64,000 nt of DNA from Rhodothermus bifroesti (GTDB lineage Bacteria > Bacteroidota > Rhodothermia > Rhodothermales > Rhodothermaceae). Made by a program: the position numbers and the translations under genes. Of the stretch, positions 53,832 through 64,000 are shown piece by piece; the stretch's first letter is position 1, and each line of letters begins with the position of its first letter. The DNA is taken from the NCBI RefSeq assembly GCF_017908595.1, contig NZ_JAGKTL010000005.1, forward strand, positions 1 through 64,000. Direction: 5' to 3'. The notes below the pieces were generated by a model. It searched no databases. It saw only the letters and a list, made by a program, of their open reading frames with translations, and was not told the origin of the DNA.

Positions 53832-56800
53832 ATGTGGGTCGGCCAAGCACGCAGCAAGCGACGATATCTAGCCCTTGGGCTGTTGCTTGCTGGACTGCTG
53901 CTCGGCACAGGTGCCTTTAAACTGCTCCGGCTGGCATGGGTAGAGCGGCACATCGCGCAGGCGCAGCAAGCGCGCTTAGCAGAAGCGATAGCTCAGGTGC
54001 AGCGGGAGCTTGGAGCGCTTGAACAGCAACTCTTCTTGCAGGCACGCTGGTTGGCCACCCATCCTGTGGTGCGTTCTGCGCTGCGCGTTGCAGCTCAAGA
54101 AGCGGAGCCCACCTGCAGCGCAGATCTAGCTGCGCTGCTTGCGCGCTACCGCGTGCCGGAGCGGAGCGGTATTGCCCTGTATGATACCACGTTTCGCCAG
54201 GTAGCTTGGGCTGGCTATAGCATGCCGGTGGGCAAAGCCGCCTTGCCGTCCCAACTACCACGCCAGGTCTACGTTGAGCTCATCGAAGATCCCCCATGGC
54301 GCACAGCGCTAAGTCTTTGGCATCCTGTGCGTGAAAATGGAATCGTTGTAGGAGCCGTGCGGGTGCTTCAGCTGCTGATGCAGCGCATGCCTGTTGAAAA
54401 CGCTTATTTGTCTGGCTATGATCAGGTGCGCTTGTGGTCTCGAGAGCACGGCTTGTCCTTGCGGCTGATAGTCTCCGAAAGGCTGCCTGCAGTCGGCACC
54501 AGCGAAATGGTGCGTCCACTCAAAAGCCTTGAAGGACGTACGCTCGGTTGGCTCGTCTTGAGCATACCTCCGCCCAATCAGGTGCTGCGCGATGAGGCGC
54601 GGCGCTTTAACCACCTTATGGCTTTTTGGGGCGCTGTTTTGTTGCTTTGGGGACTTGTGGGCCTCGTCGGTTGGATGCGGGCTGCAGGCTCCAGACCGCG
54701 TCAATTGCTTGTCCGTGCGGGTGTGGTTGCCTTGGTTTGGTGGGGCGTGCGTTATGCCTGGATTGCGCTCGACGTCCCCAATCGCTGGCAACGCGGCCGC
54801 ACGCCTTTAGCCCCGCTTTTTGACCCTGCACACCTGGCCTCTGCCTTTGGCGGTGGACTGATGCGCTCGATTGGGGATCTGCTGCTTACAGCGCTTTTTG
54901 CTTTGGGATTTGCTTGGGGGGCGTTATGGGTAGTTCGTAAGCAGCCTCCTTTCCCGCCGATAGCCGTAGTCTGGCGTGTAGGGAGTTATATACTTGGGGC
55001 CCTAGGCCTATGGGGGCTGGTGCAGCTTTACGGACTGATCGTGCACCATAGCGTGCTGGACAGCACGCTGGACTACCTTACCCGCACAGGGCTTTTGCCA
55101 CCACGCCTGGTTTTGCTGGTCAGCATAGCGTTGCTTTTGCTTTTACTAGCGCTGCTACTTCTATTGCGGGCTTGGGGCTATGCCCTTAAAAGCGTTACCG
55201 GCACCTGGCCAGCGCACGGCCGAGCGCGTTTGATGCTTGTTGTTGGGCTTGCGGCTGCAGTGACGGGTGCTGGTGTGCTGCTGCCTGTGGCTTGGCCTGT
55301 GCCACCCTTAGTGGCTTTTATTCTCGTGGCCTTTGGGCTAAGCCATGCAATATGGCCGTTGCCCTTGCCATCAGCTGGAAGGTGGCTGACGCTTCGCGCC
55401 TTGCTGCCGATTCCGTTTGTGCTTAGCGTATTGCTCTACCCAATGCTTTGGACCGCCTTGGAGGGTCAGCGACGCTTGCAGGTTGAGCGGGCTTTGGAGC
55501 AGTTTGGGCAGGGACAAGATCCACGGGTGGTTTTTGCTATCGAGCAGGCCCTTCAAGAGTTGCAAGCCGACAGTCTGCTGAGCGTATGGTTGGCACAAGC
55601 AGCGCTTTTGCCGCGGGCTGAACGCTTAGACTCGCTCACGGCTGCGGTGCTGCGCGGCTCGTTGCTGTTGTCCCTGGAGAGCACCTACGACATTAGCGTG
55701 ACCTTCTTCGATCGGGGAAGGCGACCCGTGAGTCGCTACGAAGGGATCAGCTCCCCAAGCACCACTACGCCCCTGGAAGTTGATGCGGCTGAGTTTGCGC
55801 TGCTTTGGGAACACTATCAGGCACAACGGGGCCGCTTACCGTTTATTGAGTCTCTGGGCGGTAGACGCGAACCGGCGCAGTGGCAGTATGCTGGACTGAC
55901 CACCGTGCGCTCGGCCGAAGGGATACTGGTGGGGTGGATTATGGTGCGGGCTGAGCCTCAAAGCCCACTTTACGGTGCTGAAACCCCTTTCCCCCGGGTG
56001 CTGGTCCCCTCGGGCTTTTTTGGAGAAGTGCAAGCCGGACTGTCTTTGGCTGAATTTCGCGATGGGGTTTTGGTACGCAGCCAGGGCCGAGCATTCACGC
56101 GCCACCGCCTTGATCCCCAGTTGATGTCGCTGCTGGCGCAGCAGCCTGTGTGCTGGCGAGAAGAAACCGAAGAAGGCCGCACCTACCTGACCCTTTACCA
56201 ACGCGTGGGACTCGAAGCATCGGTAGTCCGCGCCGCACGCATTCCTGCCCTGACGCTGTTTGATCATCTCTATTATGTGCTTCGGCTTACGCTAAGCGGC
56301 TTGGTGCTGTTAGGGGTGTTTTACGTTCTCGGTCTAGGGTATCGTTGGCGTCGAGGGTGGCTACCGCTTCCGGAAGTTCGTTTTCAGGACCGGGTGCTCA
56401 ATGCACTGCTTGCGGTAGGACTGATTGCGGTAGTGGTTGTAGGCTGGGTTGGCGTGCGCGTCATCGAAGGCGAGAGCCACCGTACGGTGCAGGCTTGGCT
56501 GGCCCAATACCTTGATCGCGTGGAACGCACACTGGTACTTGCAGCGCACGAAGGCGAGCTGCCCTACCAGGTGTTGACCCGCATGCCTTTGGACGCGCTG
56601 GCCGGGCAGGTTGGGCTCGACTTGCAGCTTTACCGGGATGGTCAACTGGTAGCCACAACGCGGCCGCGCTTGGTGCGGGAACGCCTGCTAGAAGCGCATA
56701 TGCCGATTGCCGCTTATGCGGCACTGCACTGCACAGCGCAACGCTCTGCGTTTGTGACCGAGCACCTGGGGACATTCACTTACTGGACAGGCTTTCGCGC

Positions 56801-57851
56801 CCTGCTCGACGAGCACGGCCAGCCTTACTACGTGGTGGCTGTGCCGGCTTTGCCCGAGCAGGAACGGCTCGAGGAAGAACGCTCACGGACGATCGCCTAC
56901 CTGTTTGGCGCGCTCTTGCTGTTGGTGTTTCTGGTGCTCAGCGCAGCCTGGCTAGCTGCCCGCGCACTAGGGCGACCACTGGCACGCCTGCAGGAAGGAT
57001 TGCAGGCCGTAGCCCGCGGTGAGCTGGACCACCCCTTGCCAATTGACTCGCGGGATGAGCTGGCCGCGCTGGGCCGCACCTTCAACTGGATGTTGCAGCA
57101 ATTGGCCGAAAACCGTCGCCAGCTAGCACGGCAAGAACGCGAGCTGGCCTGGCGCGAAATGGCCCGCCAGGTAGCGCACGAGATCAAAAATCCACTTACC
57201 CCAATGAAACTTTCCCTTCAGCACCTGCAACGGGCCTTTGCACAACACCGAGATCCAGGCCGCTTTGCGGAGCTCTTTGCACGGGTGACCACGACGCTGA
57301 TTGAGCAAATCGATACGCTAGCCCGCATCGCCGACGATTTTTCCACCCTTGCACGTATGCCCCGCCGGCGACCAACGCAGCTTGACCTTAACGAAGTAAT
57401 CCGCGAAGCTGTTCGCTTGATGGAAGCCGAGGCCGGATGTGCCATTGAACTTGCCTTGCATCCTGAGCCGCTCATGCTGGAGGCCGACCGCGAAGAGCTG
57501 CGCCGCGTATACATCAACTTGATCAAAAATGCCTTGCAGGCCCTGCTTCCCGAGCGCCCTGCCCGCGTGCGCGTTACAACCCGCCTGGAGTTTATCGACC
57601 AACAGCCTTGGGCTTACAGTACCGTTGAGGACAACGGGCGCGGCATTCCTGAAGTGCTGCGTCACCGCATCTTTGAACCCAACTTTTCCACCAAAACCGG
57701 GGGCAGCGGATTAGGACTAGCCATAGTCAAACAAAGCATTCAAGATCTGCAAGGCAGCGTGGGCTTTGAAACTGAAGAAGGAAAAGGCACGACGTTTTGG
57801 CTCCGCTTGCCGTTGAAAATCCCTCAGGAAACAACCCCACATGACGCATAA
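53832..57851 (+). CDS. 1339-residue NtrY-like multi-pass sensor histidine kinase
   Basis: Membrane histidine kinase. TM1 (YLALGLLLAGLLLGTGAF) is followed by a periplasmic region of about 220 residues, then eight or so helices between about 258 and 545 (e.g. LILVAFGLSHAIWPLPL-like segments), a second external region (about 550-820), another helix pair and a third external region (about 880-1025), and the last helix near 1030-1055. HAMP (GRPLARLQEGLQAVARGELD) runs to about 1105. The phospho-acceptor is His1116 in VAHEIKNPLTPMKLSLQHLQ, of the NtrY type. The ATPase has N box NLIKNALQALLP, G1 VEDNGRGIPEV and G2 GGSGLGLAIVKQ. No response regulator is adjacent within this window. Confidence 0.9.
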   Translation: MWVGQARSKRRYLALGLLLAGLLLGTGAFKLLRLAWVERHIAQAQQARLAEAIAQVQRELGALEQQLFLQARWLATHPVVRSALRVAAQEAEPTCSADLAALLARYRVPERSGIALYDTTFRQVAWAGYSMPVGKAALPSQLPRQVYVELIEDPPWRTALSLWHPVRENGIVVGAVRVLQLLMQRMPVENAYLSGYDQVRLWSREHGLSLRLIVSERLPAVGTSEMVRPLKSLEGRTLGWLVLSIPPPNQVLRDEARRFNHLMAFWGAVLLLWGLVGLVGWMRAAGSRPRQLLVRAGVVALVWWGVRYAWIALDVPNRWQRGRTPLAPLFDPAHLASAFGGGLMRSIGDLLLTALFALGFAWGALWVVRKQPPFPPIAVVWRVGSYILGALGLWGLVQLYGLIVHHSVLDSTLDYLTRTGLLPPRLVLLVSIALLLLLLALLLLLRAWGYALKSVTGTWPAHGRARLMLVVGLAAAVTGAGVLLPVAWPVPPLVAFILVAFGLSHAIWPLPLPSAGRWLTLRALLPIPFVLSVLLYPMLWTALEGQRRLQVERALEQFGQGQDPRVVFAIEQALQELQADSLLSVWLAQAALLPRAERLDSLTAAVLRGSLLLSLESTYDISVTFFDRGRRPVSRYEGISSPSTTTPLEVDAAEFALLWEHYQAQRGRLPFIESLGGRREPAQWQYAGLTTVRSAEGILVGWIMVRAEPQSPLYGAETPFPRVLVPSGFFGEVQAGLSLAEFRDGVLVRSQGRAFTRHRLDPQLMSLLAQQPVCWREETEEGRTYLTLYQRVGLEASVVRAARIPALTLFDHLYYVLRLTLSGLVLLGVFYVLGLGYRWRRGWLPLPEVRFQDRVLNALLAVGLIAVVVVGWVGVRVIEGESHRTVQAWLAQYLDRVERTLVLAAHEGELPYQVLTRMPLDALAGQVGLDLQLYRDGQLVATTRPRLVRERLLEAHMPIAAYAALHCTAQRSAFVTEHLGTFTYWTGFRALLDEHGQPYYVVAVPALPEQERLEEERSRTIAYLFGALLLLVFLVLSAAWLAARALGRPLARLQEGLQAVARGELDHPLPIDSRDELAALGRTFNWMLQQLAENRRQLARQERELAWREMARQVAHEIKNPLTPMKLSLQHLQRAFAQHRDPGRFAELFARVTTTLIEQIDTLARIADDFSTLARMPRRRPTQLDLNEVIREAVRLMEAEAGCAIELALHPEPLMLEADREELRRVYINLIKNALQALLPERPARVRVTTRLEFIDQQPWAYSTVEDNGRGIPEVLRHRIFEPNFSTKTGGSGLGLAIVKQSIQDLQGSVGFETEEGKGTTFWLRLPLKIPQETTPHDA

Positions 57852-58141
57852 TTCAACAAATTTGTGAAAAAAAAACAAAGAAACTATCTTTTTGCCTTTT
57901 GAAAGTCAATTCTTTGTGTTTCCTTTATTTTAATATAAAAGCGCATCCATAGGTAAAAAATTTTTTGATATACCTCTTTTTTAATTTCTTTTTTTATACA
58001 AGAAGCGCTACCATTCCTGTTTATCTAGGTCGATCTTCTTGTTTTTGCGAGATAAAGGGTGAATTGATCTCAGGGGCAAAAATTGCGTAATTAGGCGCTA
58101 CCATTGCATTCACGAGAGACGAGCTCACCTTGGAGTATTCC
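57852..58141. other. AT-rich 290-bp leader region upstream of the ilv-leu operon
   Basis: No coding gene is supported before the small ORF at 58142. The DNA is markedly AT-rich from about 57860 to 58010, in contrast to its surroundings, as expected for a promoter region. An 11-base word, GCGCTACCATT, occurs twice 90 bp apart (58005-58015 and 58095-58105). A promoter candidate lies at 57861-57892. Confidence 0.6.
57861..57892 (+). promoter_or_regulatory. Candidate Bacteroidota-type promoter for the ilv-leu operon
   Basis: TTTG at 57861-57864 and TATCTTTT at 57885-57892 (seven of eight matches to TAnnTTTG) are separated by 20 bases, close to the usual 19-21 bp. This implies a leader of about 540 nt before ilvB. 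An alternative is a later AT-rich start site near 57925-57980. Confidence 0.35.
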
Positions 58142-58330
58142 ATGATGGATAGCAGACGTCTTAAAACAACGTGGCAAGCTGCTGTGGGCAGTGGGCGGGG
58201 CGTGACGTCTGCTCCACATCCCGATCGTATAGGGATGACCGCACGGGCAAGCTGGGTAGCTAGGGTCAGCAACCTTCGACTTTGGGGGCTGGCACTGCTG
58301 CTTATTGGCCTGCTCGTAATTATTGCTTAG
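58142..58330 (+). CDS. Candidate Leu/Ile/Val-rich leader ORF (62 residues)
   Basis: ATG 58142 has a good Shine-Dalgarno (GGAG at 58132-58135, 6-nt spacing). The last 18 residues before the TAG (58328-58330) are LRLWGLALLLIGLLVIIA: seven Leu, three Ile and one Val. From an internal ATG at 58235, 14 of 31 residues are branched-chain. It lies directly upstream of ilvB with 113 bp between, the place of a classical leader peptide for BCAA control. It could equally be a small tail-anchored membrane protein. A full 62-codon leader is long; the shorter 31-residue form is leader-like. Homology is unknown. Confidence 0.55.
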   Translation: MMDSRRLKTTWQAAVGSGRGVTSAPHPDRIGMTARASWVARVSNLRLWGLALLLIGLLVIIA

Positions 58331-58339
58331 CTGCGCGGC

Positions 58340-58438
58340 GGTCAATCCCTTGGCACTTCACAGGCGCGATGAACCGATGAGCTTGAGGCCGGGGGATTGA
58401 CCCCGAAAGCCAACAACACAAAACATAAGCCTGTGAGG
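58340..58438 (+). promoter_or_regulatory. Putative ilvB leader RNA: 15-bp stem with loop complementary to the ilvB ribosome-binding region
   Basis: Stem A: 58340-58354 pairs with 58388-58402 (15 pairs, two G-U), enclosing a 33-nt loop. Loop bases 58356-58365 (CTTCACAGGC) pair with 58429-58438 (GCCTGTGAGG; 10 pairs, one G-U), which contains the GAGG Shine-Dalgarno 6 bases before the ilvB ATG at 58444. The two helices could form a pseudoknot, or exclude each other. There is no T tract, so translational control is more likely than an intrinsic terminator. It begins 9 bases after the leader-ORF stop codon, within the footprint of a terminating ribosome. Confidence 0.6.
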
Positions 58439-58443
58439 TAGCC

Positions 58444-60237
58444 ATGCGCACCGACACCATTCCGCTGGTCCGATCGGCCCGTCCGGCATCGGGCACCGAG
58501 GAAACCGCAACAGTCACGTCTGCAGCGCCTGTTTCTGGGGCAGAAATTTTTGTGCGTGCTTTGGAAGCTGAGGGCGTGGAGATTGTCTTCGGGCATCCAG
58601 GGGGCGCTGTCATCCATATTTACGATGAAATCGCTCGTCTTAAGCCGCGTTTTCAACATGTACTCGTGCGCCATGAGCAAGGGGGTACGCACATGGCCGA
58701 GGGCTATGCCAAGGCCACAGGCCGTGTGGGGACAGTACTGGTGACCAGCGGACCCGGCGCAACCAATACCGTTACGGGCATTGCCGATGCATACATGGAT
58801 TCAGTGCCCATTGTGGTGTTTACGGGACAGGTGCCTACCAAACTGATCGGTAACGATGCCTTTCAGGAAACCGACACCATCGGCATTACGCGCTCTATTA
58901 CTAAGCACAGTTTTTTGGTGCGTGACGTACGTGATTTAGCCTGGACGATCAAAGCAGCCTATCATATTGCCCGAACTGGTCGGCCTGGACCCGTTGTGGT
59001 CGATCTGCCAAAGGACATCTTGCTGGCTAAAGCGCCGTTTAGCTATCCCGAAGAAGTGCATCTGCGGGGCTATCGCCTGCCTGGATCGCCTGACGCGACG
59101 CTGATCCGCGAAGCAGCGGCAATGATTGCGGCCTCTCGGCGCCCGTTGCTCTATGTGGGTGGAGGGGTGATTACCGCCAATGCAGCCGAATTGCTAACCC
59201 AGCTAGCCCGTAAGGCCCGCATTCCGGTTACTACCACGCTGCACGGCTTAGGTGCTTTTCCGGAAGATGATCCCCTAGCGCTGGGCATGTTGGGAATGCA
59301 TGGTACCTGGTATGCCAACCAAGCCGTGCAGCATGCTGACCTAATCATTGCGGTGGGGGCACGTTTTGATGATCGGGTAACGGGCAAGCTCGATAGCTGG
59401 GCACCCTATGCCAAGATCATTCATATTGACATCGATCCCTCTTGCATTTCCAAAAACGTACCTGCCGATTGCGCCATTGTGGGTGATGTGCGGGAGGTAT
59501 TGGAGCAGCTGTTGCCTCTAGTAGAACCTAAGGATACCAAAGAATGGCTGGCTAAGATTGAAACCTGGCGTGCTGAATGCCCGCTTACCTATGAGCAGGG
59601 CGATGGTAAGCTGCGGGCGCAGTACGTCATCGAACGTCTGCGGGCCAAAACTGGTGGCCATGCCGTAGTTGTTTCCGACGTAGGCCAGCATCAAATGTGG
59701 ACAGCCCAGTACTTCCGCTTTTTGCATCCACGCTCGCACATTACTTCAGGTGGACTGGGTACGATGGGCTTTGCCTTGCCGGCTTCTATTGGTGCAGCTT
59801 TTGGCCTGCGCGGTCGCAAGGACGTGCCTGTCCTCTGCATCAGCGGTGATGGAGGCTTTGTCATGAATGCCCAAGAGCTAGGCGTAGCCGCAGCCCATCG
59901 ACTGCCGATCAAAGTGGCTGTGATCAACAACAATTTTCTCGGCATGGTGCGGCAGTGGCAAGAGCTGTTTCACGAAAACCGGTTCAGCCACACCGACCTC
60001 AGCGATACCAATCCGGATTTTGTTAAGCTGGCCGAAGCCTATCACTGCGTGGGCCTGCGCGCCACGCGTCCAGAAGAAGTCGACACTGTGCTCGAAGAAG
60101 CCTGGAAAGTGACCGATCGGCCGGTGGTGATAGACTTCCAGGTCGTCAAGGAGGAACTCGTGTTCCCCATGGTGCCGGCCGGCGCTTCGACCAGCGAAAT
60201 GATTACGAAACGTATGACGCCTAACGCATTCGTCTGA
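58444..60237 (+). CDS. ilvB: Acetolactate synthase large (catalytic) subunit
   Basis: Thiamine-diphosphate enzyme that joins two pyruvates, or pyruvate and 2-ketobutyrate, at the head of Val/Leu/Ile synthesis. The N-terminal Pyr domain has the catalytic Glu in VRHEQGGTHMAEGYAKATGR near 75, FTGQVPTKLIGNDAFQETDT near 128, and the C-terminal ThDP motif GDGGFVMNAQELGVAAAHRL then NNNFLGMVRQWQELF near 496. Length 597 is normal. ATG 58444 follows TGAGGTAGCC (GAGG Shine-Dalgarno) and lies downstream of the leader RNA; the small subunit gene follows by 7 bp. Confidence 0.95.
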   Translation: MRTDTIPLVRSARPASGTEETATVTSAAPVSGAEIFVRALEAEGVEIVFGHPGGAVIHIYDEIARLKPRFQHVLVRHEQGGTHMAEGYAKATGRVGTVLVTSGPGATNTVTGIADAYMDSVPIVVFTGQVPTKLIGNDAFQETDTIGITRSITKHSFLVRDVRDLAWTIKAAYHIARTGRPGPVVVDLPKDILLAKAPFSYPEEVHLRGYRLPGSPDATLIREAAAMIAASRRPLLYVGGGVITANAAELLTQLARKARIPVTTTLHGLGAFPEDDPLALGMLGMHGTWYANQAVQHADLIIAVGARFDDRVTGKLDSWAPYAKIIHIDIDPSCISKNVPADCAIVGDVREVLEQLLPLVEPKDTKEWLAKIETWRAECPLTYEQGDGKLRAQYVIERLRAKTGGHAVVVSDVGQHQMWTAQYFRFLHPRSHITSGGLGTMGFALPASIGAAFGLRGRKDVPVLCISGDGGFVMNAQELGVAAAHRLPIKVAVINNNFLGMVRQWQELFHENRFSHTDLSDTNPDFVKLAEAYHCVGLRATRPEEVDTVLEEAWKVTDRPVVIDFQVVKEELVFPMVPAGASTSEMITKRMTPNAFV

Positions 60238-60244
60238 AAAGGCC

Positions 60245-61890
<1,646 letters not shown>

Positions 61891-61899
61891 ACGAGCGGC

Positions 61900-62988
61900 A
61901 TGAGCACGGCATCTTATCATATTGTAGTGCTGCCAGGCGACGGTATTGGGCCTGAAGTCACGCAGGAAGCCGTTCGTGTGCTTGAGGCAGCAGCCGAAGC
62001 GTTGGGTTTCCAAGTGCACATGGAAACGCACCCTGTGGGCGGTGCTGCTATTGAGGCCTTCGGCGACCCTTTGCCCGAACCGGTGCTGGCCGCGTGCCTC
62101 AAGGCTGATGCTGTGTTGCTGGGGGCTGTAGGTGGACCCCAGTGGGACAATCTGGATCGCTCACAGCGACCAGAAGCCGGACTGCTGCGGCTACGTAAGG
62201 CGTTAGAAGCATATGCCAACCTGCGCCCGGTTGAGGTTCCTGAAGCGCTGGCCAACGCTTCTCCCCTGCGCCCTGAGCTTGTGGCCGGCACGAACCTGCT
62301 CATTGTGCGTGAGCTGACCGGAGGTATCTATTTTGGCGAGCCGCGCGGTCGCAATGGCCAAATGGCCTGGAATACGATGCGCTACACGCGCGAGGAGATC
62401 GAACGCATTGCCCGCGTAGCCTTTCAGTGGGCTGCTCGCCGCCGTGGCCGCGTCACCTCGGTCGACAAGGCCAACGTGCTTGAGGTCTCTCAGCTCTGGC
62501 GTGAGGTGGTCAGCCGCGTGCATCGGGAAGAATTTCCAGAGCTAGAGCTAGAGCACCTGTATGTGGATAACGCCGCCATGCAACTGGTGCGCAATCCACG
62601 TCACTTTGATGTGGTGGTGACGGGCAACCTGTTTGGGGACATTCTCTCGGATTTGGCCGCTACGCTTCCAGGATCGCTGGGACTGTTGCCTTCGGCTAGC
62701 TTGGGTGGGCGTGTGGGATTGTTTGAGCCGGTGCACGGCAGTGCTCCTGACCTTGCAGGGCAGGGCAAGGCGAATCCTATGGCGGCTATCCTGAGCGTAG
62801 CCATGCTGCTGGAAGCACTGGGACAGGATGTGGCTGCCCGCCTTGTCCGGCGAGCCGTTGATGCTGCACTGGCCGAAGGCGTCAAGACAGCCGACCTATG
62901 CCGTGCCGGCGAAACACCACTATCAACAGAGGCTGTAGGACGCTACGTGGCCAACTTTGTACGACAGCAGGCTACGGTCTTTACCTAA
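61900..62988 (+). CDS. leuB: 3-isopropylmalate dehydrogenase
   Basis: Oxidative decarboxylation of 3-isopropylmalate in leucine synthesis. Features: [20 protein letters not shown] near residue 9, [20 protein letters not shown] near 133 (substrate-binding and metal region), [20 protein letters not shown] near 224, and [20 protein letters not shown]. Length 362 is normal. ATG 61900 is 9 bp after the ilvC stop. Gene order here (leuB before leuA) differs from the E. coli leuABCD order. Confidence 0.95.
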   Translation: MSTASYHIVVLPGDGIGPEVTQEAVRVLEAAAEALGFQVHMETHPVGGAAIEAFGDPLPEPVLAACLKADAVLLGAVGGPQWDNLDRSQRPEAGLLRLRKALEAYANLRPVEVPEALANASPLRPELVAGTNLLIVRELTGGIYFGEPRGRNGQMAWNTMRYTREEIERIARVAFQWAARRRGRVTSVDKANVLEVSQLWREVVSRVHREEFPELELEHLYVDNAAMQLVRNPRHFDVVVTGNLFGDILSDLAATLPGSLGLLPSASLGGRVGLFEPVHGSAPDLAGQGKANPMAAILSVAMLLEALGQDVAARLVRRAVDAALAEGVKTADLCRAGETPLSTEAVGRYVANFVRQQATVFT

Positions 62989-62992
62989 AACC

Positions 62993-63085
62993 ATGACGAA
63001 AGTCACCATGGACGACGGAGTCGTACCGGTAAGTTTGCGCTGGGTAAGAGGTCGACTTAGCTGGCGCCCGGCCTTTCAGGTCTGA
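62993..63085 (+). CDS. Weak candidate 30-codon frame between leuB and leuA
   Basis: ATG 62993 opens a 30-residue frame (MTKVTMDDGVVPVSLRWVRG, continuing to FQV) ending in TGA 63083-63085. The 190-bp gap 62989-63178 is long for this tight operon, but the frame has few Leu codons, no clear Shine-Dalgarno, and no known match. I list it only because the gap otherwise holds nothing recognisable. Confidence 0.15.
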   Translation: MTKVTMDDGVVPVSLRWVRGRLSWRPAFQV

Positions 63086-63178
63086 TCACCTATCGGCTTG
63101 CCGCAGCTCGATGGGTTGGCCGGGCGCAATGGCTTTTGCGGCGAGTGCTCACGGTATTGATCCAAACCTTGCCCAGCC

Positions 63179-64000
63179 ATGAACGATCGTATTATTATCT
63201 TCGACACCACTTTGCGCGACGGCGAGCAAGCGCCGGGTGCCTCGATGACCATCGACGAAAAACTGCGCATTGCGCATCAGCTAGCGCGTCTTAACGTCGA
63301 TGTCATCGAAGCAGGCTTCCCGATCTCTTCTCCTGCCCAGTTTGAAGCCGTGCGCCGTATTGCCGAGGAAGTGCAAGGGCCGGTCATCTGTGCGCTGGCT
63401 CGGGCGCGTGAAGAGGACATTCGGGCTGCGGCCGAAGCCCTCGCTCCTGGCAAGCGGGTGCGCATCCATACCTTTATCGCTACCAGCGACATCCACATCG
63501 ACGCTAAGTTTGGGGACGTGCGCTTTGGGCGCACGCTGGCCGAGAAGCGACAAACCATATTGCGCCTGACCGAAGAAGCTGTACGTCTGGCACGTACCTT
63601 TACCGACGATGTAGAGTTCAGCGCCGAGGATGCCGGTCGCACCGATGTAGGCTACCTGGCCGAGGTTGTGCACACGGCCATTGCAGCAGGAGCCACCACG
63701 ATTAACTTGCCGGATACGACCGGCTACTGCGTGCCGGATGAATACGCGGCGATGTTTCGGAGCGTCATCGAGCGGGTGCAGCCGCCGCCGCACATTATCT
63801 TCTCGGCGCACTGCCACGACGACCTGGGGCTGGCAGTGGCCAACTCGCTGGCCGCCGTACGGGCAGGTGTGCGCCAGATTGAGTGCACGATCAATGGCAT
63901 TGGCGAGCGGGCTGGCAACGCTGCCCTCGAAGAAGTGGTCATGGCGCTCAAGGTCCGCAACGAGCGCTTTGGCGGGCTCAAGGTGGGTATTGTGACGCAG
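63179..64000 (+). CDS. leuA: 2-isopropylmalate synthase, 3' end cut by the window
   Basis: First committed step of leucine synthesis: acetyl-CoA plus 2-ketoisovalerate. ATG 63179 gives [20 protein letters not shown], and the frame stays open through base 64000 (274 codons), so the gene continues beyond the window. The catalytic TIM-barrel region is present: [28 protein letters not shown] near 180, [14 protein letters not shown] near 209 and [14 protein letters not shown] near 240. The C-terminal allosteric LeuA dimer domain, expected after about residue 390, is not in view. leuB lies upstream. Confidence 0.95.
   Translation, partial: MNDRIIIFDTTLRDGEQAPGASMTIDEKLRIAHQLARLNVDVIEAGFPISSPAQFEAVRRIAEEVQGPVICALARAREEDIRAAAEALAPGKRVRIHTFIATSDIHIDAKFGDVRFGRTLAEKRQTILRLTEEAVRLARTFTDDVEFSAEDAGRTDVGYLAEVVHTAIAAGATTINLPDTTGYCVPDEYAAMFRSVIERVQPPPHIIFSAHCHDDLGLAVANSLAAVRAGVRQIECTINGIGERAGNAALEEVVMALKVRNERFGGLKVGIVTQ

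Noticed and set aside
58340-58402. Ordinary rho-independent terminator before ilvB
   Set aside because: The stem is strong but no T tract follows, and it lies between the leader ORF and ilvB rather than at an operon end.

Overview
The window comes from a moderately GC-rich, probably thermophilic member of the Rhodothermota (Bacteroidota superphylum), resembling Rhodothermus. This rests on: several secreted proteins ending in type IX secretion (T9SS) sorting domains with YPNPF motifs; phylum-typical small families (DUF2480, DUF4783); Bacteroidota-like -7 promoter boxes (TAnnTTTG); a long, plant/cyanobacterial-type IspH; and a BpsA-type branched-polyamine synthase, which is characteristic of thermophiles. 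The genus is inference.

Layout. 1-1623: 3' end of a large repetitive T9SS-exported surface protein, containing a strikingly C-poor, G/T-coded segment between two identical 77-bp direct repeats. 1682-10300: pectin utilisation locus with a PL1-type pectate lyase, a Tat-exported GH28 polygalacturonase, a PL9-like beta-helix protein with a T9SS tail, KduD, an SSS-family symporter and an outer-membrane barrel; no SusC/SusD pair is present. 10327-14875: bpsA (minus), the tdh-kbl threonine degradation pair (plus), and an RsmB/RsmF-like rRNA methyltransferase (minus). 15043-32686: a long plus-strand run of clpX, a YihY-type membrane protein, tamA-like, tamB-like, mlaE, mlaF, mlaD, an AI-2E family permease, ylxR, tgt, ispH, a methyltransferase and a lipoprotein. 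This run links outer-membrane biogenesis and lipid transport to housekeeping genes. 32683-35523: minus-strand group of a cysteine desulfurase, DUF2480 and DUF2914 proteins. 35804-37306: a frameshifted hydrolase lipoprotein and a GNAT acetyltransferase. 37359-40933: a parvulin lipoprotein, tRNA-Glu(CUC), and an eight-repeat DUF5666 T9SS protein. 41237-49982: valS, pyrB, a sugar aminotransferase, a 43-residue membrane peptide, a TPR protein, a LOG-like protein, an OmpA lipoprotein and a sugar nucleotidyltransferase. 49979-57851: mutS2, a 2-hydroxyacid dehydrogenase, a DUF4783 protein and a 1339-residue NtrY-like histidine kinase. 57852-64000: an AT-rich leader followed by the branched-chain amino acid operon ilvB-ilvN-ilvC-leuB-leuA, with leuA cut by the window edge.

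The best candidate for an undescribed system is the ilvB leader. A 62-codon ORF with a good Shine-Dalgarno ends in a Leu/Ile/Val-rich stretch. Nine bases after its stop lies a 15-bp stem whose loop is complementary over 10 positions to the ilvB ribosome-binding region, forming a potential pseudoknot or alternative helix. Also notable are the G/T-coded cassette, a Tgt lacking all four canonical zinc ligands, and three export routes in one pectinase locus.
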